64,000 nucleotides of DNA from Anas platyrhynchos (Eukaryota > Chordata > Aves > Anseriformes > Anatidae): the NCBI RefSeq assembly GCF_047663525.1, contig NC_092591.1:35001001-35065000 (forward strand), written 5' to 3'. The notes beneath the pieces are model-generated. The model was not told the origin of the DNA and did no database searches. It saw only the letters and a list, made by a program, of their open reading frames with translations. A program made the translations under genes and the position numbers. This document shows positions 21,256 through 32,625 of this stretch, piece by piece. How positions within the stretch are numbered: position 1 is the first letter of the stretch; every line of letters begins with the position of its first letter.

Positions 21256-22908
21256 CCCTGCTTTTGCAGCAATTTCACACTGGGTTCCTACAAAGGAAAA
21301 CATTGTTGAAGTCCTGAAACATAAAATTCCTTGAGAAAGAATATAGGGCAAAGTACTTAGCAAGCTGGAAATGCGGGGACAGGGTTTAGGTAACGCAAAT
21401 GTTTCGACACCGCTTACAAATCCCATGGGAAACATAACATGCCCCCTGGCCCTAGGCAGCAGTAAGGGAGAGCTCAGCATCTGCTCAGCCAGGAGCATCC
21501 CACCAGGCACCGCTTGGCTCATCCATTGCTCTGCTGGAATTGGTTGCAACAGCAACCTCATTACCAGCCACTGAGAATGGCAGGAGAAAGAACAAACCAC
21601 CAAATCACTGTAAATGCAATAGCTCATCTGAAATGCACTTTCACTACATGTGAAATCCTGCAGAGACACTTACAGAGTGCCAGAATTTCACCTGTTTTTT
21701 CTGACTTCTGCCACAGCCCATGCTTTTCAGATAGCTCAGCCAAAAGGCACAGTGGGTTACAAGATGGTTTTGCTCTATTGTATTTGGATTTATCTGATGT
21801 GGACTGCTATCCTGTCAAAGCAATTGCCAAGCACAGGCCACATACTGGCTTCACTGTGAATTTGAAAAGAGGGGACAAAATATGGGTCTCAGTGACTTCA
21901 GCATTCATGCCCAAGAGTCATATAAAACAAGTGCAGATGAAAAGTTAACTTGTGAACTGCATATCCACACAGTTAATACAATCTCTGTAATGCATATACT
22001 TAGCTAAAATCCTAGAAGGAAGGATGGCCTAAGACAAACTTTGGCAAATTGTGCATTCAGCGCCATCTTCCATGTTCAGATTTCCTGTGTGGTCTGGGTT
22101 ATTTGCTTTTAAATTATTTCATAAAGTATTTTTCAGAATAAAATTCTAAATTCCTCTTCAAAACACTGAAGTGGGCAGGTCCGTTCTCACAATGGCCTCA
22201 TCTGGCTATATTATGCATGAAAATATCAAATTGCATATTTTAACTTTATATTCCATGTCATTTCTGAGTAAACTTGAAGGTAAATGGTTGAATTTTGCAT
22301 TGTTAAGTACCTGAATCCTCTTAGACTAGCCAAGCTGATAATATTTGCATAACAAAATTACATTCAAGCGGTCCAGCTATTATCCTCAGAGCAATTGTCT
22401 TAGTATCTCAGAATCTGTGCTAATTCAATGAGCATTTTATAAACTGCCAAATGTATCTAGTGCAATTTAAAACCCTCCAGTAAATGATTTATGCACATAC
22501 AGAACTTGGGGTAAGTTTATGGCCACTAATGACATTGCTCTGTGCAGAAACAATGAGTGAAGAATGCAGTGAATATAAACCAACAGCGATGTGACAGTTC
22601 ACATGAAGTCTGGGCAAATCATTCCTCTAAACACTATTCATATTCAGTTCAAATCTATCCGTGGTATTAAGAGTTTGATCCACCGGTTATAAACTATGCA
22701 GAACAGGCAGAATTGCTGTACAGCTCCTGCCTTACAGAACGGTCCACTCTCAAAACCACACGGCTGACTCTATTTTTGTTGTCCTGAAACTAAATACCTT
22801 CATTATGCAAGGACAAAAAACCCAATCTGAACAACAGATCATGAAAAGCATTTTTATTATGCCTAACACATACATGAAATATCTGCTTTCTACTACACTA
22901 CAGAGAGA

Positions 22909-22937
22909 GAAAAAAAAAAAAAAAAAAGAAAAAAAAA
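22909..22937. repeat. A-rich homopolymer tract
   Basis: A run of A broken by single G bases. Confidence 0.8.
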
Positions 22938-24295
22938 GCCCAATAAAACTATTAACAAATTAAAACAAAGGAAAAGCAACACAGCCTGGCACAGGAAGAT
23001 GAGGGTGGAAAAATACACAATGTAAGTTTAGAGTACTTCTTTGAATGACAGAAGTTCTGAGGGAACAACAATGCTATTGATTTCCTGGGCCATTTTCACA
23101 CCTTTTGGTTGAGAAGCCTGTGTACTATTTCAATCTGAACATCTTCCAGATACTGCGAGTGGGTGGACAGAAAGAAACAGAGGCTGGCAACTGAACTGCC
23201 ACTCATTCTGTGACAGCTGACACAGTAAAATAGAACACTGGAGATGGACATTTACTTATAAATGTGATTGCACTTACGCTACAGTGGAAGTCAATATCAT
23301 CTTTCACATGCAAATGTTGACACCAATAGCATAACATAACACAAAACAAACAGACTTTCTTCATATCTTAAACAATTGGGAAGCGAATGAAGAAAATAAG
23401 TAAAGGCACCATCCTTTAGCACCATTGACCTAGGAAAGCTTTTGGAGAAAGAGCACAGATTTTTTAAGTGAAATAAAGTAGATCTGGATCATATAGATAA
23501 TCCTTTTTGACATATGTTTAATGCAAATATTAAGGACACTTTGGGATTATTATTATTATTTTTTAATTGTAAACAGACCTACAAGAAATCATGTACTACC
23601 ATTCTAGCTTTTCAAAAAAAAAAAAAAATAGACTGAGCTGGTTTTATTCTTTAAACCAAATGGAGTAAAAATTAGTCATGAGTTTTAACATCGGCTTTCT
23701 ATGCCAAAGTTACCTGACCCACTTTATGAGTAGAGGAGCATTACACAGCACGGCAGTACCTCCAGGGCACTATCAAACACATTTTAGCCCAGTTTTATTC
23801 TTACCCCCTTGTCTTTCTTCTCCCATTTTGCAAACAGACACATGGCAACTCCTTTTAAAAAGGATAAATAGATTCCTTTGCACTAAAATGCTCTGGTTTG
23901 TTTGTCCTTGGCTTGGTTCTGAGAACTACCTGTTTCTGAGATTGCCCACGAGACACTGTTTTCAGTTGCATATACTTTTGCCAAAATAATTCAGCTGCTT
24001 TCAAGCTGTCAAAGCCCATGCCAGGTGCATTCTGGTAAAAAAAAGGAAGAGCTGGTTAAAAAAAAAAAAAATAAAAAGGCAGAAATTTCAAGGAAGAACG
24101 ATTTGGAATGAGGAACATGCAGGAAGGAAGGACTGGCACTACAAATCAGTGAGAACAAAAAGAACGGCAATTAAAGGCTAGCAAAGCAGAGAAGAAATAT
24201 AATGGAGAGAGAGGACTGGAGAAAATGGTAATGATGGGTAAGGATGTGGAGCCAAGAAAACAGAGATAGGAAAGATGGGCAAGAAGCTTAGGACC

Positions 24296-24327
24296 GGGGG
24301 GGGGGGAAGAATTTTTTTTTTTTTTTT
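24296..24327. repeat. G11 then T16 homopolymer pair
   Basis: Eleven G bases, five mixed bases, then sixteen T bases on the plus strand. Tracts like these are prone to length variation and assembly error. Confidence 0.75.
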
Positions 24328-24552
24328 AAAGTAACTATAAGTGGTAAAATGAAGAGATGGAAATGGAAAAGTGAACGTAAAGGATTAGGCACCAAAGTTT
24401 TCTGTTCACCACTCCCCTTAGAAGCTCTACATTAGAACAACCTTAAGTTGCAAAGTTTTCAAAAAGTAGAAGCCAGACTCAATATGAAGTGCCATGTAGG
24501 AGGGATACAGTAAGGGCTCAGGCTGCAGTCTTTCTCTCAAGAAAGAAATCGG

Positions 24553-24575
24553 AAAAAAAAAAAAAAAAAAAAAAA
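24553..24575. repeat. A23 homopolymer
   Basis: An uninterrupted run of about 23 A bases. Confidence 0.85.
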
Positions 24576-24995
24576 GTAAAGAAGTAGTAGGATCTTGATC
24601 CAGCTTCCTTTTTATTTGACATGCCCAGAAACACCCAATACTGTTGAGCTTTTGACTGACGTACAGATCTAAAACTCCAGCAGGCATACAGACTCATACC
24701 TACACACAGCTGGACTGTATAAACTTTTTTTGTTTAATAATTAACTTGTGTTGGAGTGGCTGAAAACGGTCTAAAACAGGACTCTGGGCCACTGCCTGAC
24801 GGTCGGACTCCACAAAGCTCGCCTCACGCTCCCTTTCAGGCAACTGAGCCACCCCCGACGCCCCTTTCGACCTGCGTGGAGGCGCTGCCCCTGACGGGAC
24901 GCCTGAGGCTCCCTCCTGGCCGCCATTTCAGGCGCCCCTCAGGCCCGCCCCCTCCCCTCTCCCCCCGCGGGCGCGCGCCCGGCGCTCGCGCTCAC

Positions 24996-25093
24996 CTTGA
25001 GCCGCGCCCGCAGTGCTCCGGCGCCTCCACTGTGGGGGCCAACGGGCGGGCGCGCGCGCGCGCGGCCCCGCCCTCCCCCGCGCGCGCATGCAT
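24996..25093 (-). other. PTGR2: PTGR2 untranslated first exon (5' end not fixed)
   Basis: A strong donor, CTCAAG|GTGAGC, is read on the minus strand with its last exon base at 24996, inside the CpG island. This is the only convincing minus-strand donor there that could join to the acceptor at 21288. The transcription start is somewhere above 24996 and the coordinate given as the upper end is only illustrative. In the spliced frame leading to ATG 21255 there is no stop in this exon, and there is an in-frame ATG at 25089 (see findings). Confidence 0.65.
25051..25064. repeat. (CG)7 tract
   Basis: Seven alternating CG units within the CpG island, the sequence type with the greatest tendency to form left-handed DNA. 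Confidence 0.9.
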
Positions 25094-25167
25094 GGCGCGT
25101 GCCCGGCGGGGAGCGCTCTTTCGAGAGGCGGAGGCGAGGCCCCGGCCCCGGCCGCTGCGGCCGCGGG

Positions 25168-25177
25168 AAGATGGCGG
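25168..25177 (+). promoter_or_regulatory. YY1-type element AAGATGGCGG
   Basis: Matches the core of the YY1 motif, which in vertebrate promoters usually lies just downstream of a start site and is oriented with transcription. Here the orientation points to a plus-strand transcript, opposite to PTGR2. Confidence 0.6.
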
Positions 25178-25368
25178 GCGGTGCCCCGGCCCCCTCGTCC
25201 CGTTTGGTGCAGGGTCTGGCCGCCCTCAGCCCAGGGGCGTGAGGCGATGCTGGCTCGCCTCCTGAGGCGCAGGGGAAAGGCACTTGCTGCTTGTGAGAGT
25301 TTTGGTGTTTTTCACTTGTCTTTTAAGGATAACGCGGAGAGCCACTCGCTCGTTGTGTGTGTCAGCGG
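25171..25368 (+). other. Putative divergent plus-strand first exon
   Basis: The stretch begins at the YY1-type ATG and ends at a donor CAGCGG|GTGAGA at 25369. A 23-codon frame starting MAGGAPAPSSRLVQG opens at 25171 in a good context and stops at 25240-25242. A second frame from 25247 (MLARLLRRRGK) is open to 25372. I recognise neither. An upstream-antisense noncoding RNA is as likely as a coding gene. Confidence 0.3.
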
Positions 25369-25507
25369 GTGAGATTTTGCTCACTGGTGCAAGACAAGGC
25401 TGGTTTATAGCCTCGTAGCCACGCCTAAAATGCCAGTGAAGTCACGGCTGTATACAATATAATTCTGTGTGTACTATATATATACGCTGCTGTGTGTGAA
25501 TAAGGTG

Positions 25508-25710
25508 AATCACAGAATCATTAAGGTTGGAAAAGACCTCTGGCATCATCTGGTCCAACCCTACTGCCACTGCTACCACTGAACCCTGTTCCTCAGCACC
25601 AGTCCAACCTTCCTTAAACACCCCCAGGGGCAGCGACACCACCTCCTTGGGCGACCCATTCTAGCGCCTGACCACTCTGAGAAGAAATGTCTCCTCATTT
25701 CTAACCTGAT
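25508..25710 (-). repeat. CR1 LINE 3' fragment
   Basis: The plus strand reads AGAATCATTAAGGTTGGAAA, then ATCATCTGGTCCAACCC, and ends GAAATGTCTCCTCATTTC. This is the reverse complement of the 3' region of avian CR1. The insertion lies only about 240 bases outside the CpG island. Divergence looks modest. Confidence 0.93.
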
Positions 25711-26646
25711 AAAAAGGCAGGTGTAACATGATGAAGAGGCATCGTTACTTAAAGACTAGTTGTAGTAAGAGGATGACCTAGTGAAGAGCTGGGGCTTTCC
25801 TTTGACGAGGCCCAGCTTTAACCATGGCATTTTAATGTGCCTTAAGTGAATGATTTATGTTTGTGCCACCATAACATCCAAAACGCTGTTTCACATTAGT
25901 TGAAATAACATATTTGGTACCAGGATGGTCTAGAAAAAAAAGAGGTACTTTAATCAAGACTTACACCTCCATCTTTTTTTCCCCAGCTTTAAGCAGTTCA
26001 TCTAATGAAAGATCAACTTTTTATTTGCACTGTCACTGAAAGTAAGTTTTCAGGGCTGAAGTTGTTTCCATAGTTTCAAATGAGCATATCTTGTACATAG
26101 ATGGCCTATATTACTGACTTGTCTCATGCTTATATAAGAGAAGAGTGTTGGCTTCTGAAATAATTATTTTTGTAATGTTACATGCCATGAATTAACAGGA
26201 AACGAGTGTATTAATGGGGAAGTCCCTGTTAATTTAGAAGTAGTGTATCTCAATGACCAGTAATAATTGAAAGAAAACTAAGGAAAAGCCATGCATAATT
26301 TTATTTCCATATATTATATAATGACAATATTGCTTTCATGTCTTTTGTATTTATGTAAGATATCTAAGGAGCAGTCCAAATCTCTGTAGGAGCCCACTGT
26401 CTTGCCTAGCATGTGGTGGCTTTGTATCCTCTGCAAACAAGGTTATTGTGAAAGGTGGATGCAGCAGTCCTCTGCTATTTAGTTTTAACCCTTATAATCC
26501 TCTTTCCCTCACTATTGTTTCTCTCATTTACTACTGCTTACATGGAAGTGAAGCGATTGTGAAATAAGCTTGGGTATGAGTTTACAGTGCAGTAGCCCCT
26601 GTGTGCTGGCTTGCCTTGTGGATGGATACATGTTCTACGCTAGGAA

Positions 26647-26703
26647 TGCCTTTTTGTGGTTTAGCCTAATCCACCTCAGACTAAGCTAAACCACACAAAG
26701 GCA
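26647..26703. repeat. Imperfect inverted repeat, 19-bp arms, 57-nt hairpin
   Basis: The arms at 26647-26665 and 26685-26703 pair at 18 of 19 positions with a 19-base loop that can pair a little further. The size is compatible with a short precursor-microRNA stem or a foldback element. No flanking direct repeat was found. Confidence 0.75.
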
Positions 26704-27469
26704 CCTTCAGTGTCAAACAAAACTGTTGGTGTAGGCAGCTGTTGTGGAATAGCTATTAGGTAGCAGATATTAGGGGTTGTCACCATGTACAAACACGAGT
26801 AAATTGACCAGGGTGTCTTTATTCTGCATTCAATCAGAGACAGGGCAGAGGTGCAAGCAGGGCTGTAATTGTGCTGGAAAATGGTTGTGGCCATCTATGT
26901 TAAAACAGAACTCAAAAATCAAGCTGTAGAGGCCTTTTTCTTTAAGACTAATTGACTGTTTAGCTGATTGTAAATAATCTTTTTGTCCGTTTACCTGCCC
27001 TTAAGGTGGAAACAATAAACCTCGTATATTCCACATAAACTGTGACACATAATTGCTTTTAAAGTACAAAGTAGTTCTGTTAATTTCCCAATATTTACTG
27101 GGCTTATGGATCATACTGATAAGATTATGTAAAAATAATTCACCTTTTACACATTTCCTTGTTCATGGATAACTTAGTCTTGGCAGATGTGTGCCCTTTC
27201 TTTGTTTGTGTTAATTACTGTCACTAAAATAAGTGGTCTTTTTAAATCCACATAGATGAATAATACAGATGCTGCTTACGTAACTGAAGTGCAGCTGTGT
27301 TTTGGCCATAAAAATCCTCAGGGATATGCATGAGCTCTGAACAACACAAGATTCCTTAGCCTGTGTGTTTAGGCAGTCTGTGGGGTCCTTGGTTTCTTCT
27401 CACCATCTTTAATATGACAGAATAACTATTAGAATAACTTCACATTCTCTGACTTTTTTAGACAGTTCC

Positions 27470-27550
27470 TTATTTTTTTTTTCACTATTACTGTTTTTTT
27501 TTCTTTTTCTTTTTTCCTGTGTGTGTGTGTTTTGTTGTTTGTTTTTCTTC
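27470..27550. repeat. T-rich and (GT)n low-complexity tract
   Basis: Runs of T with a short GT dinucleotide run at about 27521-27530. Confidence 0.8.
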
Positions 27551-27735
27551 TAATAACCTTTTGTGGTTTAATTATAATTACTTTGACAAAAATTATTACA
27601 GCTTCACTGACACTTTCTGTGGTGCTAAGGCTAGACTTGCCAGCTGTGCACATGGGAAGTCAAGACTGTGATGAGATGTTTAGAAGTATGAGTCGACTGT
27701 AACAATAGGAGACTCCAAAACACATGGGCATCTCT

Positions 27736-27758
27736 ACCTGTTAGAGCATCTAACAGGT
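27736..27758. repeat. Perfect 10-bp inverted repeat with 3-base loop
   Basis: ACCTGTTAGA and TCTAACAGGT are separated by GCA. Confidence 0.85.
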
Positions 27759-30700
27759 CAACACAGTAGACAGGCCTGGAAAGACGTCTCAGGAGGGAGA
27801 GCAAGGGCTGCTCAAGAAACATATTTCATGGATTCTGCAGACAGCAGTGATTGATTAGGTTACTCAAACCTGACAAAATTTAAATTTTTCTTTTTGGTAT
27901 AAAAAGGTAAGATGTCATCTGCTGTGGGGAAGCATTTCTCTAAGGGTAGAGAAAGTTAGAGAGAAATTTTCAGAATATTCTTCAAAGAAATTGATGAAAT
28001 GCTGCTGGAAGTATCTTGTGGGAATATATGTCTTCTCCATTTATAAAACAGCCTTTATGGAAGAGAACTTGGTGAGTGATATCCCTGTGTTATACGGTAA
28101 CAAAAATACTTCACTTCCCCTACAAATTCTAAGACAGTATTTCAGGCTGAAATAAGAAAGGAATATTCTAAAAGTACCTGTGGTAGGCTTGATATTTCTG
28201 GTTTTCTAATCTGTTTATTAGCCTTCAGTTGTTAGCTTCAGTATAAGCCTTCAGTTAAGTTTCTTGCCCCTCATCACTGACCCAGCAGAAAAGACAGTAA
28301 GAATGCTCCTTGATCATTTGGTGCAATGTCAGCTAGCAGCCCGAAGTGCTGCTGAGTGTAATTGGAGCTAACCCACGTATTTTTGCATGAAATGTATTAG
28401 CAGACCTCAGATGATTCATTCTTCCAGCTAAGCTGTGGATGCAATAACTTGAGCAGAAGACAGTAACACCTTAGGCCATTTCAGCAGTTTGCAGTGACTA
28501 TTTGAGTCAGTGGAGGCAATATAATATATGAACTGAGAAATTTTAGCTCTGCACAAATTTTAGCACAACTATAGACTGCTGCTGAGGTTGAACTGAGCTC
28601 TTTAGCTGACTTGATATCAGAGGCATAACATGCTGTAGGGTGCAGTTTAAAGGGGATTTGCGAGCAGCTCAGCTCCCTGTTGGCCAAAAATGTTGGAAAG
28701 GGTAGACAGCTGGAGGAAAACAAGTTATCATCCAGCTTAAGTTATGCCGTCCACTTCTGAAATGTTTCTGGTTTTATTCTTGCAGGTCCCATTTTACAGT
28801 AGGAAACAAACCCCACAATGGGTCCCTGATAGATTGAGCATTAGCTCAAGGCAGAGATATTTGTGGTAAAGTTTTGCAGGTGGCCACTTGACTGTCAGAT
28901 GAGACTAGTGCCTTCTGATGCTATTTGCTAGCTAATCGCTAAGGGGGCTCCATCTGTTCAGGGAAGCATACAGATAAGCAATTGCTGATGTTAACAGTAA
29001 CTGCTATTTTTTCTGATGTTTTATGTCTGGAAATGCCCCAACCCATCTTTCTTTTTGTTTCAGATATTTCATCTGTATTCTGACAGGCCAAAGGGCATAG
29101 GTAGGATCTGGATTTGCTCTGTCGCTTACGATTTTTGTGATGGTAAGGAAGATTTGCTGTATAAACAGACTTTGCTAGTCTAAACTGCTGGGTTTGATTT
29201 ATGTTCACGCAGGAGACCATCTGTAGAACATCTTGAAGAATCACATTCATTTTAAGGTAAATAATTTGTTAGTAAAATAAAATACATGTCAATAACACCT
29301 TTATATTTGACTTTTGTAAGGAAAACCCAGGCTTGCAAGGCTTTTACACAGAAGTTGTTGTGCCTGTTCTTTAACTGTTTGGTATTTTGTAGAAATGTAT
29401 GAAAATGGATCATGATATGTTATTGTTTTTATCTAATAGGGTGATTACTTTGTGATTATCTCAAGGCTTTACTCATAGTTTTACTTCCTTTTCTGTATGT
29501 GCTTTTTTCAACCTTAAGAGAATAGGAAAGAAAATACTGAGGTGCTTGCTGCAGAGAGTAATTTTCCTGTTGTCTTTAATATGTTGATGACTTTTCTTAA
29601 ATCCAATACGAGTTCCATGTGATGTTCTAATAACTTGCAAGTTATTAAATGTGGTGAAGTTATAGTTTGGTTTAGCTACTTAATGTTTATTAATGACCTG
29701 AGAGTATTGTAGACTAAAACTAGCCTGTCATTATGCAGAATTGTATCAGGATTTCATCTTTAATTTTTACGGCAGAACAGTTTAGGAAATTAGGAATTTC
29801 TGTTTTAGAACCACACTGCTAGATAAACATAAGCCTCTGTGTAGAATGCTTCTTTTTCTATTACTGTGTTTGCTGTTTCCATTTAATGATATGTCAGTTA
29901 TGCAATAAATGGTTGTACTAATATTTCTTCAGAAATATGCTACCAGTAAGGTACTAATAGAAGTATGTTTTTTTCTGAGGGATATTTCCCACTCCAAGAC
30001 TCGGTCATGTGTTTCCATATGAGAACAAATATATATATATATTTAAATTTATTTCAAAATTTAATATAAAGCATCACTACTCATCTGTTGGGAAGTTTAA
30101 AGGTTGAAAGATTTTTAAATGAAGAATAGAGATAACCTTTAAAGTATCTCTCCACCTAGACTAAAAAAATACTGAGAGGTTGTAAACAAAATTGTTAAAT
30201 TTAACCAATCCCTCATTTTTTTCTTGTTGCTTATGTGAAAGGAAACTGGGAACATTTGGTGAAAAGGAAATTAAAACTTGAAACCCAGGAAGAGCTGAGG
30301 TCATCATAAATGAAGCTGCATTATGTGAGTATCCAAGATATTAGACCATTCTGAAAATGGGGAGAGGGAAGATGTGGTCACGCAGGCTCAAATGATTTGT
30401 GCAGCACACAAAACGGTCTTTGTAGAATCTCAGTAATGCTAAGTTGTATTTCTTCAGTTTAAAAGTGCTGGCAGCAAATGGTCAGGACAAGTGTTTCTGT
30501 CTCAACTGCAGACTGAATATATATGAGCATCACTTGTTGAAAATGCTACCAGTTGCTGCACCAGAGCAGAAGGCAGCAGTGGGTAGGTAATGATGTGCTG
30601 CACAAGGAAATCCCAATATAAATAGAGGATTACATCAGAATTTATTTTCTTCATACTTAAAAATCAGAATCATTGTAAAACTGCCCTGTCTTCTTACTTA

Positions 30701-32564
30701 TGCATCCTAATAGTAGAAGAGCTAATGCTAATAGCTAACAGAAGCACAGAGAGAAATGGGTCTAAAATTGCAATAAAGTAAGAAAATGTTCATATGAGAG
30801 GTATTTTTGGGGATGTGTGAAATTCCACATAGTCTTGATTCTACATAAGACTCCTTGGTATGCTGATCCTTGATCAAACAGAATTGAAATGTCCCATCTT
30901 GTGCACTTCAACCTGTGTGTTTGGGGAAAAAACACTTTTGGTATGTAGAGTAAATATACTTGAAAAGCAACAAAGAAGCTGGACTATTACTCTATATCAT
31001 AACCAAATGTCATATAAATCAGGGCTGTATTAGATTAAAAGATAGTGGGTGGAATACAAAATGGTAGTGTTTCCCATTACCAGTAAAGTTTCAGTGTTAA
31101 TGAAGCTATTCTGAAACCATGTTGAAGAGTGCTGTGTATTCTGGGGCTGGGGAAACAAACCAACCAACCTCTTTTAGTTATTTTTTAGGAAAAGTTTCTC
31201 TATACTGTGTGTGAAGGGCCACTGCCCTTCTTCAGGATTCAAGGGGGCTCAGCTCACTCCTTTGGCCTTGAAAGAAGAGGGGGACAGTGGTAGTCAAATC
31301 CTCATACCCCAGACCCACATGTATGGCTTTTATTGATGTACACTGCTGGGCTCAGAGGTGATGACAGGGTCTTATGACTTCCTCTGGAGTTGTAAACATG
31401 GGCAGCAACTACGGCCAACGTCACCCTGAAGAGGTCTTTCAGCACATTTTAGTAGTGTTACTTACTTTTGTAAGTTTGCAAATGATTTCTCAGTTTAGTT
31501 TTGGAAGTAATTTTTACAGTTACCTTCAGACGTAGTAAGGCTTAAACTATACCCGAGGCAGAGATGGATTAAATCCCCTAAAAATGACCCAAGTAACTTT
31601 GCTTCATTGTTGAATTTTTGTTCTCAGGCTGTTACCTTTGGACCTTCCAGGACTTTTGAGAATCCAAAGTACCTTTGGGAAGTTAGAGCTTTACATCATC
31701 AGAAAAATTCTTACTTGCAGACTCTCCTACAAGAGCTCTTAAATTTTTGAAGGAGGGTGGAGCATAACGCTCTCACAGTGCAGGACTGAAATTGCTGAGT
31801 CTTAACCTCAAAAGTTGAGAAAACTATTCTTAATGCTGTTGAGGAGAAAAAAGAATAAAAATTAAGTCATTTTTTTAAAAAGGGGAACAGCTGTTTGAAC
31901 CACAACTGCTGAGTGTTAAGGACTCTGGAGAGAAGGCTTGTGCATGCGATGGGATTTGTTTTGAAATAGGATTCTTCCAAGTAATTGCATGTGTGTTTGT
32001 TTCTTTAACTGCATTACCTCCATCCCTATAAACCTTTGCTTTTGTGATGTTGCCTCAAATGCATTGGTTCAGCACTGGATTAAATTATACATGTACTGTT
32101 CCATACAACGTAGAGATTTCAGATGCATCTGTCCTTTATTTTTTTCTTGGTAACTCATAAGAACAGAAGCTAGGCAGAAGGAGCTAGTCACTGCATTTCA
32201 TGTTCAGAGGTTAGACCCCCTGCAAGTATTTTATATTCTTCTATTGCATCCCATGACCCATTTCTCAGTTAGCTGTGTTGTTTTCAGTCTCCTATAAACC
32301 AGTTTGTGGTAGAACAGCTTTCTGAGTTGCACTGCTGATTGTCACGTCCATGTAGCCTCATGTGTGGACGTATCTCAAAGCACAAAAATATGGAAGGGGG
32401 GCTGGAATGAGATTGCTCAGTATGTAAGGCATAAAACCTAGTGCTGTCACTTTTAATTCACATACCTTCAGCCAGGAACTGGACCTGCTAATTAGAGAAC
32501 AGAGATGCTTCTCACTTTGACATTGTGTTTTTGTGGCTTTTGTAAGTTGTTACTTACAAGGACA

Positions 32565-32625
32565 GTGTGGTTGGAGTTAGGTGATCTTTAAGGTCCCTTC
32601 CAATCCAAGACATTCTAAGTTGGAG
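32565..32625 (+). repeat. CR1 LINE extreme 3' end
   Basis: GGTTGGAGTTAGGTGATCTT, then AAGGTCCCTTCCAATCC and an ATTCTAAG tail, match the terminal part of CR1 on the plus strand. Only about 60 bases remain, as is usual for 5'-truncated CR1 copies. Confidence 0.88.

Larger units (their letters stand above)
21288..24995 (-). other. PTGR2: PTGR2 first intron
   Basis: Intron between the CpG-island exon and the start-codon exon. It contains A-rich tracts at about 22909-22937 and 24553-24575, and a G11 tract followed by T16 at 24296-24327. No further exon was recognised. Confidence 0.7.
24830..25270. promoter_or_regulatory. CpG island promoter of PTGR2, probably bidirectional
   Basis: GC-rich, CpG-dense sequence in an otherwise AT-rich surrounding. 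It includes the PTGR2 first-exon donor on the minus strand, a (CG)7 tract at 25051-25064, and AAGATGGCGG, a YY1-type element, at 25168-25177 on the plus strand. No TATA box was seen, as is usual for such promoters. The long overlapping frames here are GC-driven and are not called as genes. Confidence 0.85.
25711..32560. other. Gene-free stretch between the two CpG islands, left part
   Basis: No exon is supported. Within it are two clear inverted repeats (26647-26703 and 27736-27758), a T-rich and GT-rich low-complexity tract at 27470-27550 and a short TA tract near 30031. Nothing else was recognised. Confidence 0.6.

Noticed and set aside
24756..25283. Overlapping frames of 81-169 codons in the first CpG island
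   Set aside because: Same composition effect. They conflict with each other and with the PTGR2 first exon.
32540..32559. Seven-base inverted repeat TTGTAAG...CTTACAA next to a CR1 tail
   Set aside because: Short arms, and no reason to link it to the CR1 copy.
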